NCBI RefSeq assembly: GCF_009932335.1
Contig: NZ_BLJF01000001.1
Location: 558,001-622,000, forward strand
Origin: Pseudomonas asiatica
GTDB lineage: Bacteria > Pseudomonadota > Gammaproteobacteria > Pseudomonadales > Pseudomonadaceae
Direction of reading: 5' to 3'
DNA length: 64,000 nucleotides
Shown: positions 6,943 through 16,589 of the stretch, in pieces
Position numbering within the stretch: the first letter of the stretch is position 1
How the letters are laid out: every line of letters begins with the position of its first letter
Program-made: the position numbers and the translations under genes
Notes under the pieces: model-generated
What the model was told of the DNA's origin: nothing
Database searches by the model: none
What the model saw: only the letters and a program-made list of their open reading frames with translations

Positions 6943-9900
6943 ATGGCCAACAGCGAAGTGCGCAGCGTCTGCCCCTACTGCGGCGTCGGTTGCGGCATCG
7001 TCATGAGCGTCGCCGATGGCAAGGTCGGCAAGATCAGCGGCGACAAGCAGCACCCCAGCAACTTCGGCCGCCTGTGCACCAAAGGCCTCACCGCACACCT
7101 GCCGCTGACCGCCGCCGGGCGCATGGAGGATGCCTATGTGCGCCAGCAGCGCAGCCAGCAGCCAGCGCGTACCGGTATCGACCAGGCCATCGCCGCCGCC
7201 GCTGCGCGCCTGCGCGGCATCATCGACCAGCACGGCCCCGACGCCGTGGCGCTGTACGTGTCCGGGCAGATGTCGCTGGAGGCGCAGTACCTGGCCAACA
7301 AGCTGGCCAAGGGCTTTATCCGCACCCGCCACATCGAGTCCAACTCGCGCCTGTGCATGGCCAGTGCCGGCAGCGGCTACAAGCTGTCGCTCGGTGCCGA
7401 TGGCCCGCCCGGCAGCTACCAGGACTTCGAGCACGCCGACGTATTCCTGGTGATCGGCGCCAACATGGCCGATTGTCACCCGATCCTGTTCCTGCGCCTG
7501 CTCGATCGGGTCAAGGCGGGGGCCAAGCTGATCGTCGTCGATCCGCGGCGCAGCGCCACCGCCGACAAGGCCGACCTGTTCCTGCAGGTGCGTCCCGGCA
7601 GCGACATGGCCTTGCTCAACGGCCTGCTGCACCTGCTGCTGCGTAACGGCCACACCGACCCCGACTTCATCGCCCGCCACACCGAAGGCTGGGACGAACT
7701 GCCGGCCTTTCTCGATGACTACACCCCTGACCGGGTGGCAGCCGTCACGGGGCTGGCCGAGGCCGACATCATCAAGGCCGCCGAATGGATCGGCAGCGCC
7801 AGCAACTGGATGAGCTGCTGGACCATGGGCCTGAACCAGAGCATCCACGGCACCTGGCACACCAATGCGATCTGCAACCTGCACCTGGCCACGGGCGCGA
7901 TCTGCCGCCCGGGCAGCGGTCCGTTCTCGCTGACCGGCCAACCCAATGCCATGGGCGGCCGCGAGATGGGCTACATGGGCCCCGGCCTGCCAGGTCAGCG
8001 TTCGGCGCTGCTAGCGCAAGACCGAGCCTTCGTCGAGCAGCAGTGGCAACTGGCCCCGGGCAGCCTGCGCAACGAAGGCGGCGAGGGCACGGTGGCGCTG
8101 TTCGAGCAGATGAAAAGCGGCGCGGTAAAGGCCTGCTGGGTCATCTGCAGCAACCCGGTGGCCAGTGTCGCCAACCGCCAGCAGGTGATCGACGGCCTGC
8201 GCCAGGCCGAACTGGTAATTACCCAGGATGCCTTCCTCGACACCGAGACCAACCGCTACGCCGACATCCTGCTACCGGCTGCACTTTGGGCCGAAGGCGA
8301 GGGCGTGATGATCAACAGCGAGCGTAACCTCACCCTAATGCCACGTGCCGTCGAACCGCCCGGGCAGAGCCTGCCAGACTGGCAGATCATCGCCCGGGTC
8401 GCCTGCGCCATGGGCTATGCCGACGCCTTTGACTACCCCGATGCCGAGGCGGTGTACGAGGAGATCCGCCGCTTTCACAACCCAACCACCGGCTACGACC
8501 TGCGGGGCATCGGCTATGCCGAACTGCGCGAGCAGCCGCACCAGTGGCCCTGCGCCCCGGGCCGCGACAACCCGCGCAGCCCGCTGCGCTATCGCAACGA
8601 CGGCAGCAGCCAGACGCTGTTGCGCGATGCCCAGGGCGAGTGCCCGGTGTTGGCCTTCCCGACCGCCAGCGGCAAGGCCCGCTTCTTCGCCCGGCCCTGG
8701 TTGCCGGCGGCGGAGCTGCCGGATGCCGATTACCCCATGGTGCTGAATACCGGCCGCGTGCAGCACCAGTGGCACACCCTGACCAAGACCGGCAAGGTAG
8801 CGGCGCTGAACAAGCTGGAGCCCGGCCCCTTCGTGGAAATCCACCGCGACGATGCTGCCCGGCTGGGCATTGCCGAAAAGGACCAGGTGGCCATTCGCTC
8901 GCGCCGCGGGCAGGCCGTGCTGCCCGCGCGAATCAGCGACCGGGTCATGCCTGGCAACTGCTTTGCCCCGTTCCACTGGAACGACCTGATCGGCGAGCAA
9001 CTGGCGATCAATGCCGTGACCTGCGATGCGGTCGACCCGCTGTCGCTACAGCCGGCGTTCAAGCATTGTGCCGTGACCCTGGAGCGGGTTGCCGGTGAGC
9101 GCATCGAAGCCCTTGATCTGAACACTGCCAATCCGGAGCCTGCCCGCATGCCGACCGCCACCCTGTCCCGTCTGCTTGGCCTGGACACCCTGCCAGCTCC
9201 GGTGCTGGCCGAGGAAGAGCGCCATTACCTGCAAGGCTTTCTGCTGGGCCTGGACCAGGCTCGCGCCGAGGGCGTGCCCTGTCTGCCGGCCAGTGCGCCG
9301 CTGGCCGCCAACCGCCGGTTGTTCGTCGATGGCTTGCTGGCCGGGCTGTTCGCCCAGCCGGCGGTGCTGCCCGATGCGGCGTTGATGGCACCACGGCACC
9401 AGGTGCTGTGGGCTTCGCAAACCGGCAACGGCGAGCTGTTGGCCGAACGCTGTGCCGAGCGCCTGCGCGGTGCCGGCCTCGACGTGCAGCTCAGCTGCAT
9501 GGAAGCGGTCAGCCCGCGCCAGCTGCAGGGCGCCGCCAGCGTGGTGCTGATCGCCAGCACCTTTGGCGATGGTGACGCGCCCGACAGCGCAGCGGCATTC
9601 TGGCAAGCCTTGCAGGGCGAGGAGGGCGCCCACTGCGCCGAACTGCCTTTTGCCGTGCTGGCCCTGGGCGACTCCAGTTACGACCAGTTCTGCGGCTTTG
9701 GCCGCAAACTCGACCAACGCCTGGCCGAGCTGGGCGGGCGGCGCCTGCTGCAGCGGGTGGACTGCGAGCCGGACTTCGACGACGCCTTCGCCGCCTGGCT
9801 GGATGCGCTGCTGCCCACGCTAAGCAGCGCTGCTGCACCGCAACCGGTCACCGAGCCTGCGCCCGTGGCGGCCTATGGCAAGCAGCAACCCTGGGCTGCC

Positions 9901-10968
9901 ACCTTGCTGGAAAACCGCCTGCTGAACGGCCCGGGTGCTACCAAGGAAACCCGTCAACTGGTGTTCGACCTCAGCGGCAGCGGCTTCACCTATGCCGCCG
10001 GTGATGCCCTGGGCGTGTGGCCGCGTAACTGTCCCGCCCTGGTCGACGAGCTGCTGGCGCTGATACAGCTCGATGGCCAGACCATGGTCGAACTGAAAGG
10101 CCAGCCCGCCATGCCGCTGACCGAAGCCCTGCAAGCGCACCTGGAAATCGCCAAGGTCACCACGCAGCAGCTGCAGGCCTTCGCCGGCAATGCCCCGGAC
10201 CTGCATCGCCTGCTGCAGCCCGAGTGCAAGGCCGAGCTGCAGGACTGGTTGTGGGGGCGGCAACTGGTCGATGTGCTGCGCGCCTTCCCCCAGCAACTGC
10301 CGCTGGCCAGCTGGCTGGAGCTGCTCAAGCCCTTGCAGCCGCGCCTGTACTCGATCAGCTCCAGCCCGCTGGCGCACCCGCAGCAGGTGCACCTGACCGT
10401 GTCCACGGTGCGCTATGGCGCGCGCAAAGGGGTGTGTTCAAGCTTCCTTGCCGACCGTGCGCAGGCGCTGAAGGTTGCCATCTTCCCGCAGGTGTCGAAG
10501 CACTTTCGCCTGCCCGAGGACGACAGCGTGCCGGTGATCATGGTCGGCCCCGGCACCGGCATTGCGCCGTTCAGGGCCTTTCTCGAAGAACGAGAGGCAC
10601 GTGGGGCGAAAGGGGCTAACTGGCTGTTCTTTGGCGAGCAGTACGCGGCCACCGATTTCTATTACCAGGAGCAGCTACAGGCCTGGCAGGCTGCAGGGCA
10701 CTTGCGCCTGGACACAGCGTTCTCGCGCGACCAGGCCGAGAAGGTCTACGTGCAGCAGCGCATGCTCGAGCACGGCGCGCAGTTGTGGCAGTGGCTGGAG
10801 GCGGGCGCGTACTTCTATGTGTGTGGCGATGCGCAGCGCATGGCCAAGGATGTGGATGCGGCGTTGCGGGTCATCGTCGCCGAGCATGGCAGCATGGATG
10901 CAGCGGCGGCTGCGGCTTATGTCGAAGCGCTGGGCAGGGCCAAGCGGTATCGGCGGGATGTGTATTGA
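6943..10968 (+). CDS. nasA: Assimilatory nitrate reductase fused to CysJ-like flavoreductase
   Basis: This 1341-residue cytoplasmic enzyme should reduce nitrate to nitrite with NAD(P)H in one chain. Residues 1-60 carry the 4Fe-4S motif CPYCGVGCG plus a later Cys in LCTKG. Residues 60-580 are the molybdopterin oxidoreductase core ([31 protein letters not shown]). Residues 596-712 form the molybdopterin-dinucleotide binding domain. Residues about 818-960 are a flavodoxin domain (WASQTGNGE). The rest is a CysJ/P450-reductase-type FAD and NAD(P)H module (RLYSISSSP near 1133, [12 protein letters not shown] near 1202, YVCGD near 1290). The ATG at 6943 follows CAGGAG. The fusion supplies its own electron donor and replaces a separate NasB-type reductase. 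Control is discussed at the leader. Confidence 0.93.
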   Translation: MANSEVRSVCPYCGVGCGIVMSVADGKVGKISGDKQHPSNFGRLCTKGLTAHLPLTAAGRMEDAYVRQQRSQQPARTGIDQAIAAAAARLRGIIDQHGPDAVALYVSGQMSLEAQYLANKLAKGFIRTRHIESNSRLCMASAGSGYKLSLGADGPPGSYQDFEHADVFLVIGANMADCHPILFLRLLDRVKAGAKLIVVDPRRSATADKADLFLQVRPGSDMALLNGLLHLLLRNGHTDPDFIARHTEGWDELPAFLDDYTPDRVAAVTGLAEADIIKAAEWIGSASNWMSCWTMGLNQSIHGTWHTNAICNLHLATGAICRPGSGPFSLTGQPNAMGGREMGYMGPGLPGQRSALLAQDRAFVEQQWQLAPGSLRNEGGEGTVALFEQMKSGAVKACWVICSNPVASVANRQQVIDGLRQAELVITQDAFLDTETNRYADILLPAALWAEGEGVMINSERNLTLMPRAVEPPGQSLPDWQIIARVACAMGYADAFDYPDAEAVYEEIRRFHNPTTGYDLRGIGYAELREQPHQWPCAPGRDNPRSPLRYRNDGSSQTLLRDAQGECPVLAFPTASGKARFFARPWLPAAELPDADYPMVLNTGRVQHQWHTLTKTGKVAALNKLEPGPFVEIHRDDAARLGIAEKDQVAIRSRRGQAVLPARISDRVMPGNCFAPFHWNDLIGEQLAINAVTCDAVDPLSLQPAFKHCAVTLERVAGERIEALDLNTANPEPARMPTATLSRLLGLDTLPAPVLAEEERHYLQGFLLGLDQARAEGVPCLPASAPLAANRRLFVDGLLAGLFAQPAVLPDAALMAPRHQVLWASQTGNGELLAERCAERLRGAGLDVQLSCMEAVSPRQLQGAASVVLIASTFGDGDAPDSAAAFWQALQGEEGAHCAELPFAVLALGDSSYDQFCGFGRKLDQRLAELGGRRLLQRVDCEPDFDDAFAAWLDALLPTLSSAAAPQPVTEPAPVAAYGKQQPWAATLLENRLLNGPGATKETRQLVFDLSGSGFTYAAGDALGVWPRNCPALVDELLALIQLDGQTMVELKGQPAMPLTEALQAHLEIAKVTTQQLQAFAGNAPDLHRLLQPECKAELQDWLWGRQLVDVLRAFPQQLPLASWLELLKPLQPRLYSISSSPLAHPQQVHLTVSTVRYGARKGVCSSFLADRAQALKVAIFPQVSKHFRLPEDDSVPVIMVGPGTGIAPFRAFLEEREARGAKGANWLFFGEQYAATDFYYQEQLQAWQAAGHLRLDTAFSRDQAEKVYVQQRMLEHGAQLWQWLEAGAYFYVCGDAQRMAKDVDAALRVIVAEHGSMDAAAAAAYVEALGRAKRYRRDVY

Positions 10969-10990
10969 TGTGCTCCAAGATGGGGAGTGA

Positions 10991-11007
10991 TGCACTTGGA
11001 ATGTGCA
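10991..11007. promoter_or_regulatory. NtrC binding site upstream of nirBD
   Basis: TGCACTTGGAATGTGCA is a perfect TGCAC-N7-GTGCA dyad, the NtrC enhancer consensus. It lies 22 bases after the nasA stop codon and about 130 bases upstream of the nirB sigma-54 promoter. Confidence 0.78.
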
Positions 11008-11011
11008 TTTG

Positions 11012-11120
11012 CTGTACTTGCCTCTTCGCGGGCACGCCCGCTCCTACAGGTACTGCACAGGTCTGAATAAACGTGGAGAACCCTGTAGGAGCGGGCGTGC
11101 CCGCGAAGAGGCCGGTACAG
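11012..11120. repeat. REP inverted pair between NtrC site and nirB promoter
   Basis: Inverted pair with body TTCGCGGGCACGCCCGCTCC, filling the gap between the NtrC dyad and the -24 element, as at nasA. Confidence 0.88.
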
Positions 11121-11129
11121 GAAACAGGG

Positions 11130-11147
11130 TTGGCACACTCCCTGCTT
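11130..11147 (+). promoter_or_regulatory. Sigma-54 (-24/-12) promoter of nirBD
   Basis: TTGGCACACTCCCTGCTT has GG (11132-11133) and GC (11144-11145) ten bases apart and a full TTGGCAC -24 box. Transcription would start near 11157. Confidence 0.82.
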
Positions 11148-11171
11148 TATCCCAGTTACAACAAAGCCCAC

Positions 11172-11258
11172 TGATCAACGGCGATCAACCCGGGCCCCCT
11201 ACCGTGATGAATACAGGCAAAGGCGCCTGGAGCTTCGGCTCCAGGCGCTTTTTTTTTT
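11172..11258 (+). promoter_or_regulatory. nirB leader: two ANTAR-type hexaloop hairpins and terminator
   Basis: P1 (11172-11187) is TGATC-[AACGGC]-GATCA. P2 (11214-11229) is CAGGC-[AAAGGC]-GCCTG. Both have perfect five-pair stems and A1/G4 hexaloops. The P2 3' arm lies inside the ascending arm of the terminator (GCGCCTGGAGC 11223-11233, TTCG loop, GCTCCAGGCGC 11238-11248, then ten Ts). P2 formation therefore prevents termination. The P2 loop is identical to that of the nasA leader, and the nirB ATG is 17 bases after the T tract. Confidence 0.88.
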
Positions 11259-11274
11259 GATCGAGGATCGGCTT

Positions 11275-13827
11275 ATGAAGGCAACAGCGAGCAGCGGGCA
11301 ACGAGAGCGACTGGTCATCGTCGGCAACGGCATGGTCGGCCACCATTGCGTCGAACAACTGGTCAGCCGCGGCGGCTTGCAGCGCTTCGAAGTGCATGTG
11401 TTCGGCGAAGAGCGCCAGCGTGCCTACGACCGCGTGCACCTGTCCGAGTACTTCGGCGGCAGCTGTGCCGAAACCCTGGCCCTGTGCGGGCAGGACTTCT
11501 ACGGCGCCAACGGTGTGCACCTGCACCTCGGTGAAGGGGTGCTGGAAATCGACCGTGAGCACGCCGAAGTGGTTACCGCCGAGGGCCGCTACGGCTACGA
11601 CCAGTTGGTGCTGGCCACGGGTTCCTATCCCTTCGTGCCACCGATCGAAGGTTCCAGCGGCAATGCCCGCCTGGTCTACCGCACCCTCGACGACCTCGAC
11701 GCCATCCGCGCTGCCGCAGCCAGTGCCCGACGTGGCGTGGTAGTGGGCGGTGGCCTGCTTGGCCTGGAAGCAGCCAACGCCCTCAAGTCGCTGGGCCTGG
11801 AAGCCCACGTGGTGGAGTTCGCCCCACGGCTGATGCCGGTGCAGCTGGACGGCGAGGGCGGTGCCGCGCTCAAGGCACAGATCGAAGCGCTGGGTGTTGG
11901 CGTGCATCTGTCGCGGGCCACCCAGTCGATCAGTGCGGGTGAAGACTACCGCTACCGCATGAACTTCGATGGCGGCGAGCACCTGGAAACCGACCTGATC
12001 GTGTTCTCCGCAGGTATCCGCCCGCAGGATGCCCTGGGCCGTGCCTGTGGCCTGGACATCGCCGCGCGTGGCGGCGTGGTGATCGACAACCATTGCCGCA
12101 GCAGCGACCCACGCATCTTCGCCATCGGCGAGTGCGCCTCGTGGAACGGCAGCGTGTTCGGCCTGGTCGCCCCTGGCTACAGCATGGCGCGCAACCTGGC
12201 GGCTTTGCTGATGGGTGAGGCCGCTGGCGAATTCACCGGTGCCGACATGTCGACCAAGCTCAAGTTGCTGGGCGTGGATGTCGGCTCCATCGGCGATGCC
12301 CATGGCGCCACCCCGGGCGCACGCAGCTACCGCTTCATCGACGAAGCCAACAGCGCCTACCGCCGGCTGGTGGTGGATGCCAGCGGCAAGCACGTGCTCG
12401 GTGCGGTGCTGGTGGGCGACAACAGCTACTACGACACCCTTCTGCAATACGCCCAGAACGGCATCGCCCTGCCAGCCGACCCCGCGGCACTGATCCTGCC
12501 GCAAGGCGGCGGCGCACCGGCCCTGGGCGCCGATGCGCTGCCCGATAGCGCGACCATCTGCTCGTGCCACAACGTCAGCAAGGGCGCGGTCTGCGCCGCC
12601 ATAGACAGCGGCTGCGGCGACCTTGCCGCAGTCAAGGGCTGCACCAAGGCCGCCACCGGTTGTGGTGGTTGCGCGGCACTGCTCAAGCAGGTGTTCGAGC
12701 ACGAGCTGACCGCCCGTGGCGTGGCGGTGGACAAGAGCCTGTGCGAGCACTTCGCCTACACCCGTCAGGAGCTGTACGGGCTGGTGCGGGTAGAGGGTAT
12801 CCGCACCTTCAACGAACTGCTCGAACGCCACGGCAAGGGCCATGTCGGCTGCGATATCTGCAAGCCGGCGGTGGGCAGCATCCTTGCCTCGTGCTGGAAC
12901 CAGCCGATCATGGACCCGGCGCTGGTGCCGCTGCAGGACACCAACGACACCTTCATGGCCAACATGCAGAAGAATGGCACCTACTCGGTGGTGCCGCGCA
13001 TCCCCGGTGGTGAAATCACCCCCGACAAGCTCATCGTGATCGGCCAGGTGGCGAAAAAGTACGACCTGTACACCAAGATCACCGGCGGCCAGCGCATCGA
13101 CCTGTTCGGCGCCCAGTTGCACGAGCTGCCGCTGATCTGGGGCGAGCTGATCGAGGCCGGCTTCGAAACCGGCCACGCCTACGGCAAGTCGACCCGCACG
13201 GTAAAGTCGTGCGTCGGCAGCACCTGGTGCCGTTATGGCGTGCAGGATAGCGTCGGCATGGCCCTGCGCCTGGAAGACCGCTACAAAGGCCTGCGCAGCC
13301 CGCACAAGCTCAAGTTCGCGGTGTCCGGCTGCACCCGCGAATGCGCCGAAGCACAGAGCAAGGACATCGGCGTGATCGCTACCGACAAGGGCTGGAACCT
13401 GTACGTATGCGGCAACGGCGGCATGCGCCCGCGGCACGCCGAACTGTTCGCCACCGACCTCGACGACGAAACCCTGGTGCGCCTGATCGACCGCGTGCTG
13501 ATGTTCTACATCCGCACCGCTGACAAACTGCAGCGCACCTCGGTGTGGCGCGAGAACCTGGAAGGTGGGCTGGACTACCTGAAGCAGGTGATCATCGACG
13601 ACAGCCTGGGCCTGGCCAGCGAGCTGGAGGCGCAGATGCAGCATGTGGTCGACCAGTATGAATGCGAATGGGCCAACGCCCTCAACGACCCCGAGAAGCT
13701 CAAGCGCTTCCGTACTTTCGTCAACGACCGCCGCGCCGACCCGGACGTGCACTTCGTGCGCGAACGCGAACAGCGCCGGCCTGCTGCGCCACTGCACCTG
13801 ATCCCAACCGTCGAGGAGGCTGTCTGA
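11275..13827 (+). CDS. nirB: Assimilatory nitrite reductase NAD(P)H large subunit
   Basis: The 850-residue NirB reduces nitrite to ammonium in the cytoplasm. Residues 1-330 are an FAD/NAD-binding oxidoreductase (VIVGNGMVGHHCVEQL, then VVGGGLLGLEAANALKSLG). A BFD-type 2Fe-2S domain with ICSCHNVSKG and GCTKAATGCGGC lies near 427-470. The C-terminal half is the sirohaem/4Fe-4S nitrite/sulfite reductase fold, with CVGSTWCRYG near 645 and GCTRECAEAQ near 688 as cluster ligands. The ATG at 11275 follows GAGGAT; an earlier TTG lies inside the terminator T tract and is unlikely. It overlaps nirD by one base (TGATG), so the two are translationally coupled. Sirohaem must come from a gene elsewhere. Confidence 0.97.
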   Translation: MKATASSGQRERLVIVGNGMVGHHCVEQLVSRGGLQRFEVHVFGEERQRAYDRVHLSEYFGGSCAETLALCGQDFYGANGVHLHLGEGVLEIDREHAEVVTAEGRYGYDQLVLATGSYPFVPPIEGSSGNARLVYRTLDDLDAIRAAAASARRGVVVGGGLLGLEAANALKSLGLEAHVVEFAPRLMPVQLDGEGGAALKAQIEALGVGVHLSRATQSISAGEDYRYRMNFDGGEHLETDLIVFSAGIRPQDALGRACGLDIAARGGVVIDNHCRSSDPRIFAIGECASWNGSVFGLVAPGYSMARNLAALLMGEAAGEFTGADMSTKLKLLGVDVGSIGDAHGATPGARSYRFIDEANSAYRRLVVDASGKHVLGAVLVGDNSYYDTLLQYAQNGIALPADPAALILPQGGGAPALGADALPDSATICSCHNVSKGAVCAAIDSGCGDLAAVKGCTKAATGCGGCAALLKQVFEHELTARGVAVDKSLCEHFAYTRQELYGLVRVEGIRTFNELLERHGKGHVGCDICKPAVGSILASCWNQPIMDPALVPLQDTNDTFMANMQKNGTYSVVPRIPGGEITPDKLIVIGQVAKKYDLYTKITGGQRIDLFGAQLHELPLIWGELIEAGFETGHAYGKSTRTVKSCVGSTWCRYGVQDSVGMALRLEDRYKGLRSPHKLKFAVSGCTRECAEAQSKDIGVIATDKGWNLYVCGNGGMRPRHAELFATDLDDETLVRLIDRVLMFYIRTADKLQRTSVWRENLEGGLDYLKQVIIDDSLGLASELEAQMQHVVDQYECEWANALNDPEKLKRFRTFVNDRRADPDVHFVREREQRRPAAPLHLIPTVEEAV

Positions 13828-14189
13828 TGAACTTGTCCAATGCTGCTGTGAAAACCCACGAGAACTGGCAGGCGGTGTGCCAGGCGGATGACCTGGTGGC
13901 TGATTCCGGGGTGGTGGTTTGGCTCGACGGGGCCCAGGTGGCGCTGTTCTACCTGCCGGGGCAGGTGCAGCCGCTGTACGCGGTGGACAACCGCGACCCG
14001 AGGTCCGGCGCCAACATCATCGGTCGCGGCCTGGTGGGCAGTGTGCAGGGCGAGCTGGTGGTGGCGGCGCCGTTGTACAAGCAGCACTTCAGCCTGGAGA
14101 GCGGGGAGTGCCTGGAGGATAGCGGGCAGCGCCTGCGGGTGTGGCCGGTGCGGTTGAACGGGGAGGCGGTGGAGTTGGCTGTGGCCTGA
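13827..14189 (+). CDS. nirD: Nitrite reductase NAD(P)H small subunit
   Basis: The 120-residue NirD is a Rieske-like beta fold protein that partners NirB. It starts MNLSNAAVKTHENWQAVCQADDL and contains VVVWLDGAQVALFYLPG and AVDNRDPRSGANIIGRG, typical of the small subunit. The Rieske cysteine and histidine ligands are absent, as is usual for NirD. A GAGGAGG ribosome site lies inside the end of nirB, and the start codon overlaps the nirB stop. A REP pair follows immediately and probably ends the operon. Confidence 0.95.
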   Translation: MNLSNAAVKTHENWQAVCQADDLVADSGVVVWLDGAQVALFYLPGQVQPLYAVDNRDPRSGANIIGRGLVGSVQGELVVAAPLYKQHFSLESGECLEDSGQRLRVWPVRLNGEAVELAVA

Positions 14190-14201
14190 TAGTCATCTGC
14201 C

Positions 14202-14313
14202 GCCTGCACCGGCCTCTTCGCGGGCACGCCCGCTCCTACAGGTACTGCACTGGTCTGGAGAACTGTGGAGATCCCTGTGGGAGCGGGTTCACCCGCGAAA
14301 GGGCCGGTACAGG
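14202..14313. repeat. REP inverted pair after nirD
   Basis: Inverted pair with slightly different arms (GCGGGCACGCCCGC and GCGGGTTCACCCGC), between nirD and the LysR gene. Confidence 0.86.
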
Positions 14314-14340
14314 CTATCTGCATGCGGTAAGCTTGAGCCC

Positions 14341-15273
14341 ATGAACCTCGACACCCGCATCAAGTACCGCCACCTGCTGTGCTTCCTGGAGATTGCCCGG
14401 CAGGGCAGCCTGGCCAGGGCTGCCGACATCCTGGCAATCAGCCAGCCAGCCATCTCCAAGACCCTTAAGGAACTCGAAGACCTGCTGGAAACGCGCCTGT
14501 TCGCGCGCAGCCGCCAGGGCGTCGAGCTGACCCCGGCCGGCACGCGTTTCATGCGCTACGCCGGGCCCAGCGTGCAGGCCCTGCGCGATGGCGTCAGCAG
14601 CCTGCGTGGCGAGGCGCGGGCGCCGTCGCAGGTGCGCATCGGTGTGCTGTCCACGGTCGAAGGCCTGCTCATGCCCGAAGTGCTGTGCCGCCTGCACCAG
14701 CGGCATGAGGCGCTGGTGATCAGTGTGGTCACCGGGGTCAGCGCGCAGCTGCTCGGCCAGTTGCGCCTCGGCGAACTGGAACTGGTGGTCGGGCGCATGA
14801 CCGACAGCCCGCAGATTCAGGGCCTGTCGTTCGAGCACCTGTACAGCGAGTCGATGAGCCTGGTGGTGCGGCCAGGCCACCCGCTGCTGGCCAGCAAGCC
14901 ATTAGAGCGCGGGGAGGTTGGACATTACCCGCTGGTGCTGCCGCCAGCCGGCACCACCATCCGCCAGCATGCCGACAGCCTGTTCGTGCAATGTGGCATC
15001 CAGATGCCCGCCCAGCGCCTGGAAACCCTGTCGCTGGCGCTGAGCCGGCGCTACCTGTTGGGCAGCGATGCAGTGTGGGTGGCGCCGCGCGATGCGGTGC
15101 TGCTCGACCTGCGCCGGGGCGAGCTGGTCGAGCTCGACCTGGGTGTGCGCGAGCCGGGCGGCTCGGTCGGCATCTGTCGCAATGCTGCCTTGCCGCAGAG
15201 CCTGCCCGGTCAGTGGGTATGCGAGGTGTTGCGTGAGATGGCGGAGCAGTATCGGCAGGGGAGTTATCCCTGA
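14341..15273 (+). CDS. pcaQ: LysR-family regulator, PcaQ/GbpR type
   Basis: The 310-residue protein has an N-terminal LysR winged helix (RHLLCFLEIARQGSLARAADIL, SQPAISKTLKELEDLLE) and a C-terminal substrate-binding-type sensor. The opening MNLDTRIKYRHLLCFLEIA and the sensor motif VVGRMTD resemble PcaQ and GbpR, regulators of protocatechuate or sugar uptake genes. No pca gene is nearby, so the name rests on similarity only, and the real inducer is unknown. The gene begins shortly after a REP pair with little room for a promoter, and its last ten bases overlap the end of the convergent delta-60 gene. Confidence 0.72.
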   Translation: MNLDTRIKYRHLLCFLEIARQGSLARAADILAISQPAISKTLKELEDLLETRLFARSRQGVELTPAGTRFMRYAGPSVQALRDGVSSLRGEARAPSQVRIGVLSTVEGLLMPEVLCRLHQRHEALVISVVTGVSAQLLGQLRLGELELVVGRMTDSPQIQGLSFEHLYSESMSLVVRPGHPLLASKPLERGEVGHYPLVLPPAGTTIRQHADSLFVQCGIQMPAQRLETLSLALSRRYLLGSDAVWVAPRDAVLLDLRRGELVELDLGVREPGGSVGICRNAALPQSLPGQWVCEVLREMAEQYRQGSYP

Positions 15274-16589
15274 GGGCGTTCACCAAGACCGGCTTGGTAG
15301 GAAATAGCTGCTATCACAGCGTTGGCACCTTTCTGGTTGTCTCGGAATATTCGTCCGGCGACCAACAACCGTTGGCTATCGGGCACGAATGCAACAGAGG
15401 CCTCGATAGTCGGGCGGAAACCATCCATGTAGGGGGTTACACCCAGCTCTCCAAAGCCATCCGGAAAGACGAATCGGGTGTCCAGGTTACCTTCAAGGGC
15501 GTAGCACACCGCTCGGTTGTGGCTGTAGAAACTACCGTATCCCATGAGACGACCGTTGACCTCGTGCATGTAATGCCAGCCACCCGGCGTGTCGAACCGT
15601 ACAGGTTTGCCGCCGTTGAATTCTGCCAGCGGCTTGCCATCGGCACTCAGGCGCAGAAGCTCGGGGTACATTGTTACGTAATCATCGCTATGGCCACCGG
15701 GCAGGGTGATTACCATCGCCGGCTCATGGATGGACAGACCGTAGTGATACGTCCCGTCCTGGGCTTTGAAGACGCCTTGATCTGCGAACCCGGTGTCGAG
15801 TACCCCGACATCGTTGAAGCTGGCCAGCAGGGAAAAGTCGTGTTCAGAATCGACCGCGACTATGGTTACAAGGACGTTTTGGCCAAATGCGGCCAGTGCG
15901 AATCCGGCTCCCGTGGAAAGCGGATACTTCAACGCTGCGTCGAGATCGACAAAGCCGTCGCTACCAAAACCACGTTTCAACTCCCCCTTATCATCGAGCG
16001 CGATGAGGAAAGGCCTGCCGTCCTTCGTGGCAATCAACTTGTATCCGTGCGCATGCGAGGTCAACTGCAAGATAGCGCCAGCACCGAGCATCAACTCTTC
16101 GCTGTCAATGTAGCCCTTGCTCGCAAAACCCTGATCCAGGCTACCATCAGCATCGAATCGCCACAGGCGCATGGTGAAGCTATTACCGGTGGACAGCCTG
16201 CCAAGGCAAAGAAGCTTTTTGTTGTCTGGATCCTCGACCAATTGCGTTGGCGTGAAAGTCTGGTTGGAGAGGTAGTCGTTGAAGCTGGCGAAGGGGGACT
16301 CGGCTATTCCTTTTTCGTCCAGCTGCCGGATAAAGCTGCCATTGTAGTCGTCAGCCGCCCGGTATCTATATGTGGCAGCATAGTAAAGCCGCGAATTGAT
16401 ATGGCTCGCGCAAATGTCGGCGCAAACCGAACCGTGCAGGGGGTCATGGCTCTCTACGTGGCTGTAGCCGCCTTCTCCGTAACTCACATCCACAGGCGCC
16501 GGCTGCAATGCATCGGTGATACGTGCTGCTGAAGGTGGCATTGGCATTGGCATTGGCATTCTGGTTTTGAGTTCACTGTTCATGTCCAT
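15264..16589 (-). CDS. Delta-60 repeat (beta-propeller-like) protein of unknown function
   Basis: The 441-residue protein has no recognised enzyme motif. It contains several repeats of the delta-60 type: DADGSLDQGFASKGY, DDKGELKRGFGSDGF, FNDVGVLDTGFADQGV and EGNLDTRFVFPDGFGELG. Such repeats are thought to form propellers in exported or surface proteins, but no signal peptide is visible. The N-terminus has the unusual run MPMPMPMPP, encoded by four GGCATT copies on the plus strand (16537-16560). ATGs at 16589 and 16583 are both possible; a GAGG precedes them by 4 and 10 bases. Base composition is clearly more AT-rich than the neighbours and codon use is mixed, suggesting acquisition. Confidence 0.75.
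   Translation of the reverse strand: MDMNSELKTRMPMPMPMPPSAARITDALQPAPVDVSYGEGGYSHVESHDPLHGSVCADICASHINSRLYYAATYRYRAADDYNGSFIRQLDEKGIAESPFASFNDYLSNQTFTPTQLVEDPDNKKLLCLGRLSTGNSFTMRLWRFDADGSLDQGFASKGYIDSEELMLGAGAILQLTSHAHGYKLIATKDGRPFLIALDDKGELKRGFGSDGFVDLDAALKYPLSTGAGFALAAFGQNVLVTIVAVDSEHDFSLLASFNDVGVLDTGFADQGVFKAQDGTYHYGLSIHEPAMVITLPGGHSDDYVTMYPELLRLSADGKPLAEFNGGKPVRFDTPGGWHYMHEVNGRLMGYGSFYSHNRAVCYALEGNLDTRFVFPDGFGELGVTPYMDGFRPTIEASVAFVPDSQRLLVAGRIFRDNQKGANAVIAAISYQAGLGERPQG

Noticed and set aside
11185..13797. 870-codon open frame antisense to nirB
   Set aside because: It mirrors a clearly conserved gene, has no ribosome site or recognisable domain, and has the Ala/Val/Gly-rich look of a high-GC shadow frame.
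15294..16532. 412-codon open frame antisense to the delta-60 gene
   Set aside because: Considered because the region is unusual, but the minus-strand frame has clear delta-60 repeats and a ribosome site, and the plus-strand frame has neither.
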